From assembly GCA_016789025.1 (NCBI GenBank), contig JAEURC010000022.1, positions 30,303-94,302 on the forward strand: 64,000 nucleotides of DNA. Direction: 5' to 3'. Below the pieces are notes generated by a model. It was not told the origin of the DNA, made no database searches, and saw only the letters and a program-made list of their open reading frames with translations. Made by a program: the position numbers and the translations under genes. The DNA comes from Anaerolineales bacterium (GTDB lineage Bacteria > Chloroflexota > Anaerolineae > Anaerolineales > Villigracilaceae). Below are positions 48,466-56,578 of this stretch, in pieces (position 1 is the first letter of the stretch; each line of letters opens with the position of its first letter).

Positions 48466-49307
48466 TGAGCTCAAGGTTATAAATCGAGGCAATCAGGTTG
48501 AAGCGCAAAGCAAATCGCTTTCTACGGTTACGATACCTCTCGCTCAAAATCCGAAAGACTTTCAATTTACGGAATATATGCTCAATCACAATCCGCTTTC
48601 TTGCCAAACTCCGATTGCTCTGCTTTTCTCGTTTCGTCAGAGCATGGTATTTCGATTTCTTGAAGGGTGTCTGGCTGTTCTCATGAAGCTCCATCAAACC
48701 TTGGTAGCCAGCGTCGGCCAGAATCCGAAGGTGTTCAGAGAATTGACAGGCGTCCTCTTTGAACAACTGGAAGTCGTGTTTGCTTCCATGACTGAAGGCC
48801 GTGGCGATGATCTGGGAGCTTTTTCGATCCGCCATCACCTGCGCTTTTTGGGTGTGACGCTTCTTTTTGCCGCTGTAATGCCGTTTTTGGCTTTTTTTGG
48901 GCGTTCCACCGGTTGTTCGCTGACATCCACCAGCACGACCTCAAACACGGTCTCACTGGCTTGGAGCACCTTTTTGCCAGGCAGACGAAACTTTTTCGAG
49001 CGTACCAAGGCATCCTCTATTTGCGAATTGTGCGGCAAACGGTCGCTTCGCTAACACCATAGGATTGCGAAATATGAAACTCCGTTCGATATTCTCGCCA
49101 GTACATCAAGGTCATCAGCAACTGATCGGCTCGGCTCAACTTGGTCGGCCTGCCGAAGTTTGGCAACCTTCTTGTGATGACTGCCAGCATCTTCTCGAAG
49201 GTCTCGCGCTGGACACCCGTTAGTCGTTTGAAGTCCTTGTCTTTTAGATATTCGAGGCTCTCATAGTTCATGTGCCTATTATGGCACACTTATGCAAGAG
49301 GTCTATT
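48436..49307. mobile_element. IS5-family (ISL2-type) insertion sequence with 3-bp target duplication
   Basis: The element spans 48439-49304 (866 bp). Terminal inverted repeats AGACCTCTTGCAAAAGT and AGACCTCTTGCATAAGT differ at one base. It is flanked by ATT on both sides (48436-48438 and 49305-49307), matching the ANT target duplications I recall for the ISL2 group. It carries one transposase on the minus strand. Removing the element and one ATT restores the interrupted gene in frame. Confidence 0.92.
48455..49289 (-). pseudogene. IS5-family transposase, frame broken in two places
   Basis: DDE transposase in three frames. Part 1 (49289-49017): FKRLTGVQRETFEKML, HISQSYGVSEATVCRTIRK then TAG. 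Part 2: IEDALVRSKKFRLPGKKVL, VVLVDVSEQPVERPKKA. Part 3 (to 48455): HYSGKKKRHTQKAQVMADRK, LLADAGYQG-like (ILADAGYQGLMELH), YRNRRKRFALRFNLIASIYN. The first break needs one extra base at CGCAAATAG; the second is at seven A's in phase as A AAA AAA, a canonical -1 slippery heptamer. At least the first break probably inactivates it. Confidence 0.85.
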
Positions 49308-51029
49308 TTAGAAGCGAGCGGCATCCCTGCTGAATTCGTGACCCAGTCCATGAACAACAGCCGTTCACAACGGCAATTGTTGATTCTAGATTGTTGCAAC
49401 AGCGGTGCGTTCGCCTATGGGAGCAAATCCGCCTCGGCGGTGGGAAAAAGCATGGGCATTGCATCAGCCTTCGAGGGGAGCGGATTCGGGCGCGTCGTCC
49501 TCACCGCCACCGACGCGACGCAGTACGCCTGGGAAGGGGACAAGGTCATCGGCGATACGCAGAAATCAGTTTTCACGCATTTTCTCATCGAGGGACTCAA
49601 AGGCGAGGCAGACCGTGATGGAGATGGTCGCATTCATGTGGATGAACTGTATGATTATGCCCATGAACAAGTCGTGAGCCGCACCCCAAAGCAGACCCCG
49701 AGCAAATGGTCGTACAAACAACAGGGTGATATAGTTTTGCGGGAGAATATAAAGCCGCGCGAAGTGAAGCCCGCGCCATTGCCCGCCGATCTACTTGAAT
49801 TACTTTCTCATCCAAACTCAAGCGTTCGTAAAGTTGGCATTCAGGATTTGATCGGCATCTTGAACGGCAAACATTTGGGACTGGCTCGCGGCGCGGAAGA
49901 GAAACTGCGCGAGATCGCCGAAAATGACGATAGTTTCAGTTTTCGCAAAAGCGCCAGCGAAGCCTTGACCGCGCACGGCTTGATCGTTGAACAGCCCGCG
50001 CCCATGCCTTTTGAAGTCCCAAAAGAAAAACAAAAAGAGGAAAAGCCTGTTTCGGCACCCAAGGAGAAAATTGAAAAACCTGTTGCGAAGTCAGCGCGCT
50101 CGCCTGAGTTGCCCAAACCGACTGTAGAGAAAAAAACCGCGTTAAAAAAGTTTGCCCCCAATTTGAATCTACGCGTTATCGCAGTAATCGTTGGAGGACT
50201 AGCGATATTAACTTTGCTTGTATGGGGCGGTGCAAAACTTTTTGCTAATCTAACTCCCACACTCGGCATTGGCTCAACAATGACCGGCGAAGATGGCATG
50301 ACTCTACTTTATGTCCCTGCTGGTGAATTCACTATGGGAAGCGATGATGGTGAAGCATACGAAAAGCCAGTTCACAAAGTTACTCTTGATGCATTTTGGA
50401 TTGACCAAACCGAAGTAACCAACGAAATGTATGAGACGTGTGTGGTTGCAGGTGTTTGTAAAGAACTCAGTAGCAATGCGTCTTTTACCCATTCGAGTTA
50501 TTACGACAGCTCTGAATATGATAATTACCCCGTGATCTACGCGGATTGGAACATGGCAAGAACCTATTGCGAATGGGTGGATCGAAGATTGCCTACCGAA
50601 GCCGAATGGGAGAAAGCCGCGCGCGGCGAAAATACCAATGTATACCCGTGGGGCAATACATTCGATGGAAGCCTACTAAACTTCTGTGACACAAATTGCT
50701 CGTTCGATTGGGCAGATAAATCATCCGATGATGGTTTTGCGGATACAGCGCCTGTCGGAAGGTACCCAGTTGGCGCCAGTCCATATGGCGCGTATGACAT
50801 GGCAGGCAATGTCTGGGAATGGGTGTCAGATTGGTACAGCCATACCTATTATGCCGGTTCGCCAGACTCCAACCCTTTGGGTCCTGATTCTGGTCAATTT
50901 CGCGTACTGCGGGGCGGCGCGTGGGAGGATATTGACTACAGCGTCCGTTCTGTCAACCGCAATTGGGGCGGCCCCTCGTATCCGGACGTCAACACCGGTT
51001 TTCGTTGCGCGATGACTGCAACGCCGTAG
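49308..51029 (+). pseudogene. Caspase-like/FGE-fold protein, 3' part
   Basis: Continues the interrupted gene from codon 101: SGIPAEFVTQSMNNSRSQR, QLLILDCCNSGAF with catalytic Cys (130 in the restored 673-residue protein). Then a ~100-residue helical region (LLELLSHPNSSVRKVGIQDL, HEAT-like), a Lys/Glu/Pro-rich linker, a membrane segment (VIAVIVGGLAILTLLVWGG) and an FGE-fold domain (YVPAGEFTMGSDDGE, RLPTEAEWEKAARGE, MAGNVWEWVSDWYS, LRGGAWEDIDYSVRSVNRNW). The FGE-type catalytic cysteines are absent. The whole would be a membrane sensor-peptidase; this is inference. Confidence 0.87.
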
Positions 51030-51035
51030 TTCTGA

Positions 51036-51091
51036 CCTCACCCCCAGCCCCTCTCCCAATCCCCTTCGGGGACGCTTCGCGGGAGAGGGGA
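51036..51091. repeat. CCCCTCTCCC...GGGAGAGGGG hairpin
   Basis: Inverted repeat with internal CCCCTTCGGGG hairpin, a dispersed repeat type seen in many bacterial genomes. Lies just after the caspase-FGE gene. Confidence 0.6.
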
Positions 51092-51106
51092 GCCCAGTTG
51101 CATAAA

Positions 51107-51146
51107 AAGTGACTGTCACCTGCAAGGTGACAGTCACTTCGTTTTT
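51107..51146 (+). terminator. Palindrome with T-run after caspase-FGE gene
   Basis: AAGTGACTGTCACCT-GCA-AGGTGACAGTCACTT then CGTTTTT: a perfect 15-bp stem and T5. The arms are those of 45363-45395 in reverse order. It works as a terminator here. Confidence 0.7.
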
Positions 51147-51149
51147 CTA

Positions 51150-51260
51150 CTTCTTCATCGGCTTCGCCATCTCGTCTTTCACGGCGTGGTACAAATTCTC
51201 TGCTTTCAACTCGCTCAGCGCGTAGCACGGCGCTTTGAGGTGATTCGCCAGTTGTTGCGC
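51150..51260. repeat. Orphan copy of the chlD 3' end (direct repeat 1)
   Basis: 111 bases matching 51937-52047 with 7 mismatches. On the minus strand it encodes the same 37 residues (QQLANHLKAPCYALSELKAE and on to AKPMKK) followed by TAG instead of TGA. All 7 differences are synonymous. It is cut off from any gene start. Confidence 0.9.
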
Positions 51261-51284
51261 CTTGCATGGATGCCGTGTAAGCGA

Positions 51285-51297
51285 TACAATCTTGATA
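51285..51297 (+). promoter_or_regulatory. Leaderless-type -10 box of higB
   Basis: TACAAT (51285-51290) ends 7 bases before the ATG at 51298; no Shine-Dalgarno. Confidence 0.5.
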
Positions 51298-51588
51298 ATG
51301 GCAATTCGTTCATTTGGTGATTCGGCGACCGAAGACCTGTTTCATGGCAGAAATACTTCTCGTGCCAGAAGAATCCCCTCAAATGTTGTGCGGGTTGCTC
51401 TGCGTAAATTAGACGTATTGAATGGTGCTCATCGGCTCGGCGATCTGAAATCACCACCCGCCAATCGACTCGAACCTTTGAAAGGCGATTATGCTGGCTT
51501 TCATAGTATTCGCGTTAATGACCAATGGCGGCTTGTTTTTCGTTGGGACGACGGACCTCACGACGTTTCGTTGACCGATTATCATTAA
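51298..51588 (+). CDS. higB: HigB-type (RelE superfamily) mRNA interferase toxin
   Basis: 96 residues. IRSFGDSATEDLFHGRNTSR at the start, then KLDVLNGAHRLGDLKSPPANRLEPL and YHSIRVNDQWRLVFRW (here GFHSIRVNDQWRLVFRWDDG), typical of HigB toxins that cleave mRNA on the ribosome. Toxin-first order with HigA 12 bases downstream. Start at 51298 by homology and promoter spacing. The pair lies between two direct repeats of the chlD 3' end. Confidence 0.9.
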   Translation: MAIRSFGDSATEDLFHGRNTSRARRIPSNVVRVALRKLDVLNGAHRLGDLKSPPANRLEPLKGDYAGFHSIRVNDQWRLVFRWDDGPHDVSLTDYH

Positions 51589-51600
51589 AAGGAGAAAGAA

Positions 51601-51888
51601 ATGCTTCCTGAAAACCGTATCCCTACTCATCCGGGCGAAATTCTACTCGAGGAGTTTCTTGTTCCCATGAATATCTCACAAGTGGCTTTTGCGGCTCATA
51701 TTCGAGTCCCTGTACAGCGCGTCAATGAAATTGTGCGCGGCAAGCGCGGCGTTACACCTGAAACCGCATGGTTGTTCGCCGAAGCGCTTGGCACGTCACC
51801 CGAATTTTGGCTTAATTTACAATCGAACTACGATCTGGTTCGTTCCCGTCCAAAGAGGCAGATATCGCGAATGGCAGTTGCGGCTTAA
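51601..51888 (+). CDS. higA: HigA-type antitoxin (XRE family)
   Basis: 95 residues. IPTHPGEILLEEFLVPMNIS, helix-turn-helix SQVAFAAHIRVPVQRVNEIV, GVTPETAWLFAEALGTSPEFWLNLQ in parts. Neutralises HigB and represses the operon. AAAGGAGAAAGAA gives a good ribosome binding site. A hairpin terminator follows. Confidence 0.92.
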   Translation: MLPENRIPTHPGEILLEEFLVPMNISQVAFAAHIRVPVQRVNEIVRGKRGVTPETAWLFAEALGTSPEFWLNLQSNYDLVRSRPKRQISRMAVAA

Positions 51889-51893
51889 ATCAG

Positions 51894-51930
51894 AACTCCG
51901 AGTTTTTCAAAAACTCGGAGTTCTTGTTTC
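51894..51930 (+). terminator. higBA terminator
   Basis: Stem AACTCCGAGTTT / AAACTCGGAGTT followed by CTTGTTTC. It stops the plus-strand higBA transcript just before the convergent chelatase gene. Confidence 0.7.
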
Positions 51931-51933
51931 ATC

Positions 51934-52842
51934 TCACTTCTTCATCGGCTTCGCCATCTCATCCTTCACGGCGTGATACAGATTCTCCGCTTTCAATTCG
52001 CTGAGCGCGTAGCACGGCGCTTTGAGGTGATTCGCCAGTTGTTGCGCGAGTCCCTGATCGAAGGCGGCGTGTTCCATGTTGATGACCACGCATTTGATCT
52101 TCTCGTTGGCGATGAGTTCGGCAAATTTATACGATTCTTCCTGCGGGGGCAACGCGCCAATGGAAACGTTCCCGGCGCCATCGGTCAATACAATTAGCAA
52201 AGGTTCAACATCAGGGTGATGGACTTTTTCTTGCCGCAATACGTCTGCCGCGAGGAATAATCCCGCCGAAAGCGGAGTCTTCCCGCCGACGGGAATATCC
52301 ATCAATGCACGTTGGGCAAGTTGGACTGAGTTGGTCGGAGGGAGAACAAGCGTCGCGCGATCTTTTTGGAAGACGATCAACCCGACACGGTCACGGCGTT
52401 GATAGGCGTCAGTGAGCAAGGATAATATCGCGCCTTTTGTCGCGTTCATCCGCTCGGCAACTGCCATTGACCACGAAGCATCCACCAAGAACAAAACGAG
52501 ATTCGCCACCCGCTTCACGCGGATCTTGCGTTGCAAGTCCGATGACTCGATGGCAAAAGCAAGCCGCTTTCTTTTTTCTGTCCGTTTTTTCTGGTAAGGC
52601 GCGGCGGCGCGAATGGTGGCATCGAAGGCGATATCGTCCTTCTTTTCACCGGCGGGACGCGCCTTGATGTAACGTCCGTGTTTGCGTTCCGTTTTGGTGA
52701 GCGAACGCCTGCCCGCATGTTTGCGCGCGAGTTTATCCAGCGGCGTGTTCAATTTGCGCGGCTGAAATTTTTCGCCCGTTTTTACTTTCTGTCCGCCTTC
52801 CCACCAATTCGCCGATGTGTTCGCAAACACATCCTGCGGCAT
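51934..52842 (-). CDS. Chelatase medium subunit, VWA part (reached by -1 frameshift from the AAA+ part)
   Basis: The listed frame is 302 residues from the first ATG, but the reading frame runs upstream without a stop to the A9 run at 52898-52906 (encoding NLKLEDEREEGPQEGKPEP). The protein has a linker, then a VWA domain with MIDAS motif VDASWS, DRVGLIVF, TDGAGN and GGKTPLSAGL, as in ChlD/BchD/CobT-like subunits. Most likely it is made as one 686-residue AAA+-VWA protein (53993 to 51934) by -1 slippage; independent translation from 52842 is the alternative and no clear ribosome binding site supports it. Confidence 0.88.
   Translation of the reverse strand: MPQDVFANTSANWWEGGQKVKTGEKFQPRKLNTPLDKLARKHAGRRSLTKTERKHGRYIKARPAGEKKDDIAFDATIRAAAPYQKKRTEKRKRLAFAIESSDLQRKIRVKRVANLVLFLVDASWSMAVAERMNATKGAILSLLTDAYQRRDRVGLIVFQKDRATLVLPPTNSVQLAQRALMDIPVGGKTPLSAGLFLAADVLRQEKVHHPDVEPLLIVLTDGAGNVSIGALPPQEESYKFAELIANEKIKCVVINMEHAAFDQGLAQQLANHLKAPCYALSELKAENLYHAVKDEMAKPMKK
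51937..52047. repeat. 3' end of chlD-type gene (direct repeat 2)
   Basis: The copy still joined to the gene; see 51150-51260. The unit between copies is 787 bases and contains only higBA. Confidence 0.9.
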
Positions 52843-52892
52843 CGGTTCGGGCTTGCCCTCTTGCGGACCCTCCTCGCGCTCATCCTCGAGTT

Positions 52893-52906
52893 TTAAGTTT
52901 TTTTTT
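52893..52906 (-). promoter_or_regulatory. A9 slippery site and stop codon joining chelatase frames
   Basis: On the coding (minus) strand: GAAG followed by nine A's (52906-52898), then CT and the TAA stop (52895-52893). In frame zero it reads GAA GAA AAA AAA ACT TAA; after a -1 shift or an extra transcribed A it reads AAA AAC TTA AAA CTC and stays open for ~320 codons. A9 tracts support both ribosomal and polymerase slippage. Confidence 0.8.
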
Positions 52907-53993
52907 CTTCGGATTTGTTTTGCTGAGACTCGGGTTGATTCTCATCCGACTCTTCCGGCACAGACTGACCTGCCAACTGCTCGATTCGCTCCTGCAATTG
53001 CTCGGTGGTCATCTCGGCTTGTTGGAACGGCGTCCGCTTGATGCGGTGGGGGAGAGTCAGTTCGGCGGCGAGCGCGATATCGTGATCGTTGATCTTCGTG
53101 CGGCCTTCGAACGCGGCTTGGGCGCGCGCGGCTTTCAGGATGACGAGATCGGCGCGGTGACCGTCCACGTTCAGCGAAGCGGTCAATGCGGCGATGGACA
53201 GCAAATCGCGGCTCGTGTGTTTAACCTCGCCGACAAGTTCGCGTCCTTTTTCGATCTGATGCGACAACTCATCCTCTTTCGGTTTCCACTGCTGACGGAA
53301 CGACTCCGCATCCTGTTCAAAGGCGAGGTTGCGCTCCATGATCATCACGCGTTCGCGCGCGTCGCGGATGCCGACGATATCCACCGAGAGGGCGAAGCGA
53401 TCTAAAAGCTGTGGACGAAGCTCGCCCTCCTCCGGATTCATCGTCCCCACGAGAATGAAGCGGGCGGGGTGCGAGAACGAGATGCCCTCGCGTTCGACCA
53501 TGTTGGTTCCCATCGCGGCAGAGTCCAGCAGAACGTCTACCACGTGATCGTCGAGCAGGTTGACTTCGTCAATGTACAGCAAGCCGCGATTTGCGCCGGC
53601 AAGCACGCCGGGTTCAAAGTGGCGTTCGCCTTTTTGAATGGCTTGTTCGATATCAAGCGTGCCGACCACACGGTCTTCGGTAGCAGAGACAGGCAGGTTC
53701 ACGAAGGAGGTTGTCCGCACGTGCGACGGAACTTTTTTATTTCCAGCGAACCGTTCCTTACATTCGGTACACCAAGTGTTGGGCTTGTCAGGATCGCACC
53801 CGAAGCGGCAATCGTCCACTACTTTGACGCTGGGGAGCAGCGCGGCAAGCGAGCGCGAGGCGGTGGATTTTGCGGTGCCGCGTTCGCCACGAATAAGCAC
53901 GCCGCCGATACGCGTATCTACGGCGTTTAAAATGAGGGCGCGTCTCATGCGCTCCTGTCCTACAATAGCTGTGAAGGGAAAAATAGGTGGCAT
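52893..53993 (-). CDS. Magnesium/cobalt chelatase AAA+ subunit (short product of chlD-type gene)
   Basis: 366 residues. AAA+ chelatase ATPase: AIVGQERMRRALILNAVD, Walker A GERGTAKSTASR, the Cys-containing insertion CDPDKPNTWCTECKERF, Walker B LLYIDEVNLLD, and LVGTMNPEEGELRPQLLDRF. A Pro/Glu/Gln-rich linker ends at TAA after an A9 run. Start at 53993: GGAG at 8-base spacing; upstream residues have no homology. With the VWA frame it forms one gene predicted to yield a small (AAA+) and a medium (AAA+-VWA) subunit, needed with a large catalytic subunit that is not in this window. Confidence 0.92.
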   Translation of the reverse strand: MPPIFPFTAIVGQERMRRALILNAVDTRIGGVLIRGERGTAKSTASRSLAALLPSVKVVDDCRFGCDPDKPNTWCTECKERFAGNKKVPSHVRTTSFVNLPVSATEDRVVGTLDIEQAIQKGERHFEPGVLAGANRGLLYIDEVNLLDDHVVDVLLDSAAMGTNMVEREGISFSHPARFILVGTMNPEEGELRPQLLDRFALSVDIVGIRDARERVMIMERNLAFEQDAESFRQQWKPKEDELSHQIEKGRELVGEVKHTSRDLLSIAALTASLNVDGHRADLVILKAARAQAAFEGRTKINDHDIALAAELTLPHRIKRTPFQQAEMTTEQLQERIEQLAGQSVPEESDENQPESQQNKSEEKKT

Positions 53994-54012
53994 TAAGTGA
54001 CTCCGAAGCGTG

Positions 54013-54041
54013 ATTATAACTCGTGTTTGAAAAATCCCCAA
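54013..54041 (-). promoter_or_regulatory. Promoter of chelatase gene
   Basis: Minus strand: TTGGGG (54041-54036), 17 bases, TATAAT (54018-54013). Transcription would start ~12 bases before the ATG, leaving a very short leader that still holds GGAG. Confidence 0.6.
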
Positions 54042-54109
54042 ACTGAAGCTATCTATGTGAATCAGGCACGCCATCCCGAATGATTTTTTCACATGGTTGT
54101 CTGGGCGGG

Positions 54110-54138
54110 TTGTCAACTTGTACATTCACCTGTATAAT
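54110..54138 (+). promoter_or_regulatory. Promoter of S1-domain protein gene
   Basis: -35 TTGTCA (54110-54115), 17-base spacer, -10 TATAAT (54133-54138). The 32-base leader holds CGGAG before the GTG start. The best consensus promoter in the window. Confidence 0.75.
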
Positions 54139-54170
54139 CCCGTGCATATTTTATCCAACCGGAGCATCAA

Positions 54171-55445
54171 GTGACAGACGAAAACCAAGCCCTGCCTACC
54201 CAAGGGAGTGATCGCAATCCGCAGGGAGAACAAAATCATGCGAACAATCAAACCATGGAATCACTGCTCAATGAGCAGGAATTAAACGTCGACTTGCCTC
54301 AGGCTGGCGAGATTCGCAAAGGGACGATTGCCAGCATCAGCCCCAGCCAGATTCTCATCAGCATTGGCGCGAAATCTGAAGGTGTGGTTTCTGGTCGAGA
54401 ATTGGACCAACTCACCCCGGCGGAGATCGAAGCGTTGTCGGTCGGTCAGGAAGTTCATGCGTTTGTGATCAATCCCGAAGATGCGAACGGGAACGTTGTC
54501 CTTTCCCTCAAACGCGCGCAGGAACAAATTTCATGGGATGATGTGGAAAAACTCATCACCGATGCTGTGGTGATCGAAACCAAGATCATCGGTTTCAACA
54601 AGGGCGGGCTGATCGTGGCTGTGGAAGGCTTGCGTGGTTTTCTGCCATCGTCGCAGATCGGGGCGTTGCGTCGAAGCCAGATCGCCGGCGAGACACCCGA
54701 GCAAAAATATCAAAAGATGACGGGTCAACCCATCTCGATCCGTGTTATTGAAGTGGATCGCGAACGCCGCCGCCTGATCGTTTCGGAACGCGCGGCAAGC
54801 GCTGAATCACGCCAGTCTCTGAAAGAGCGCGTCATCGACGAGTTGCAGGAAGGGCAGGTATATACCGGGCGCGTCACCAGCCTCGCCAATTTCGGCGCGT
54901 TCATCAACGTTAACGGCGCGGATGGGCTTGTGCATCTTTCAGAACTTTCATGGGATCACATCGATCACCCGCGTGAAGTGCTCGAAGTAGGGCAGGAAGT
55001 CAAAGTCAAAGTGATCAACGTCGATCGCGACAAGAAGCGCATCGGTCTGTCTGTGCGCGCCTTGCAAGACGATCCCTGGCACGCGCGCATCGAAAAGTAC
55101 AGCGTCGGTCAACTCGTGGAAGGCAAGATCACGCGCCTGACGAAGTTCGGCGCATTTGCCCGCCTCGATGAAGACGTGGAAGGTTTGATTCACATCTCTG
55201 AAATTTCAGAACAGCGCATCGAGCACCCGAAGGAAGCGTTGCACGAGGGCGATGTGAAAACCCTGCGCGTCATCCGAATCGACGCCGACCAGCATCGCAT
55301 CGGCTTGAGCCTTCGTAAAGTGGATTCAGCCGCCTTTGCCGACAAAGATTTCAAAATGCTCGCGGCGGAATTCGACGCCGAGGATGAGGATCCTTCGGGA
55401 GATTCACCGTTCGATCCGCCGACCGAATCGACCGAAGAAAAATAA
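54171..55445 (+). CDS. rpsA: Four-domain S1 RNA-binding protein (ribosomal protein S1-like)
   Basis: 424 residues with four S1 domains beginning about residues 43, 123, 219 and 305 (KGTIASISPSQILISIGAKS; VIETKIIGFNKGGLIVAVEG; GRVTSLANFGAFINVNGADG; GKITRLTKFGAFARLDEDVE). Domains 3 and 4 are the canonical RNA-binding type. Acts in translation initiation on structured or weak-SD mRNAs, which is of interest given the many leaderless genes here. GTG start with GGAG upstream. Shorter than E. coli S1 (six domains) but typical for this phylum. Confidence 0.92.
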   Translation: MTDENQALPTQGSDRNPQGEQNHANNQTMESLLNEQELNVDLPQAGEIRKGTIASISPSQILISIGAKSEGVVSGRELDQLTPAEIEALSVGQEVHAFVINPEDANGNVVLSLKRAQEQISWDDVEKLITDAVVIETKIIGFNKGGLIVAVEGLRGFLPSSQIGALRRSQIAGETPEQKYQKMTGQPISIRVIEVDRERRRLIVSERAASAESRQSLKERVIDELQEGQVYTGRVTSLANFGAFINVNGADGLVHLSELSWDHIDHPREVLEVGQEVKVKVINVDRDKKRIGLSVRALQDDPWHARIEKYSVGQLVEGKITRLTKFGAFARLDEDVEGLIHISEISEQRIEHPKEALHEGDVKTLRVIRIDADQHRIGLSLRKVDSAAFADKDFKMLAAEFDAEDEDPSGDSPFDPPTESTEEK

Positions 55446-55453
55446 ATGGCAAG

Positions 55454-55480
55454 CGTCCCGCCCGAGCGGGACGTTTTTTT
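55454..55480 (+). terminator. Terminator of S1-domain gene
   Basis: 8-bp stem CGTCCCGC / GCGGGACG, 4-base loop, seven T's. The dipeptidase start codon follows 6 bases later. Confidence 0.92.
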
Positions 55481-55486
55481 GAATGT

Positions 55487-56578
55487 ATGACTCTCATTGT
55501 TGACTCTCACCAGGACCTTGCCTGGAACATGTTCACCTTCAAGCGCGATTACACGCGCCCGGTTGCCGAAACGCGCCGCCTCGAAGCGAGCACCCTCATC
55601 CCCGAACGCATGGGCGATTGCACGCTGGGATGGCGCGAATATCAGCGCGGCAATGTGGCGATCGTATTCTCGACGCTGTTTGCCACTCCCGCGCGCAAAA
55701 AGGAAACATGGGACAGCCTGTGGTATCCCGACTTCGACACCGCCCGCAAACTATATCGCGATCAGGCGACTGCCTATCGTAAGCTTGCAGATTCGCACCC
55801 GGACAAATTCCGCCTCATCGCCTCGACGGGCGAACTGGATTCCCATCTTCGGCATTGGTCACAGCCCGCGCGTGAAGACGAAGGACATCCGGTGGGATTG
55901 GTGATGCTCATGGAAGGGGCGGAAGGAATTCGCTCCATTAAGGAACTCTCTGAATGGTGGGAACTGGGCTTGCGGATGATCGGCCTTGCCTGGGTGGGAA
56001 CGCGCTACTGCGGCGGCACCGGTGAACCCGGCGGGTTGACAGACGAAGGACGCCAGTTGATTTCTGCCATGGCAGATTTTAATTTCATCCTCGACCTGAG
56101 TCACATGGACGAATCCGCCGCGTTGGAGTCGCTTGATCGTTATGAAGGCGCTCTCATGGCAAGTCATTCAAATTGCGCCGCGTTGATGAAAGGATCAGAG
56201 TCAAACCGCCACGTGCCCGATCGTGTCATTGCAGGGCTGATCGAACGCGGCGGCGTGCAGGGTCTCATCCCATTCAACACTTTTCTCAAGGTAGGCTGGA
56301 ACCGCAAGACCGGGAACCGCGCGGAAGTGCCGTTGGATGCGTACATCTCGCATATCGATCACGTGTGCCAGATCGCGGGTAATTCGCTCCATGCGGCAAT
56401 CGGTTCTGATTTCGACGGCGGCTTTGGCTTGCAATCGATCCCTGCGGAGATGGATACCATCGCCGACTTGCAGATGGTACGCGGGAAGTTGTTCGAACGC
56501 GGCTACACGGAAGCAGACGCGGAAAATATTTTGGGCGGCAATTGGCTCAGATTTTTACGAGAGCATTTGCCAACATGA
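55487..56578 (+). CDS. M19-family membrane-dipeptidase-like protein
   Basis: 363 residues. Zinc-ligand motifs VDSHQDLAWN at the N-terminus, the bridging Glu in LMEGAEGI, LSHMDESA, ASHSNCAAL and GSDFDGGFG match renal-dipeptidase-type (M19) enzymes, which cleave dipeptides or D-amino-acid amides. No signal peptide is seen, so it is likely cytoplasmic. The start directly follows the terminator T-run without a ribosome binding site; it may be leaderless. Stop overlaps the next start (ATGA). Confidence 0.92.
   Translation: MTLIVDSHQDLAWNMFTFKRDYTRPVAETRRLEASTLIPERMGDCTLGWREYQRGNVAIVFSTLFATPARKKETWDSLWYPDFDTARKLYRDQATAYRKLADSHPDKFRLIASTGELDSHLRHWSQPAREDEGHPVGLVMLMEGAEGIRSIKELSEWWELGLRMIGLAWVGTRYCGGTGEPGGLTDEGRQLISAMADFNFILDLSHMDESAALESLDRYEGALMASHSNCAALMKGSESNRHVPDRVIAGLIERGGVQGLIPFNTFLKVGWNRKTGNRAEVPLDAYISHIDHVCQIAGNSLHAAIGSDFDGGFGLQSIPAEMDTIADLQMVRGKLFERGYTEADAENILGGNWLRFLREHLPT

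Noticed and set aside
50300..51029. FGE-fold C-terminus as a diversity-generating retroelement target
   Set aside because: No reverse transcriptase, template repeat or adenine-biased variable region was found in the window.
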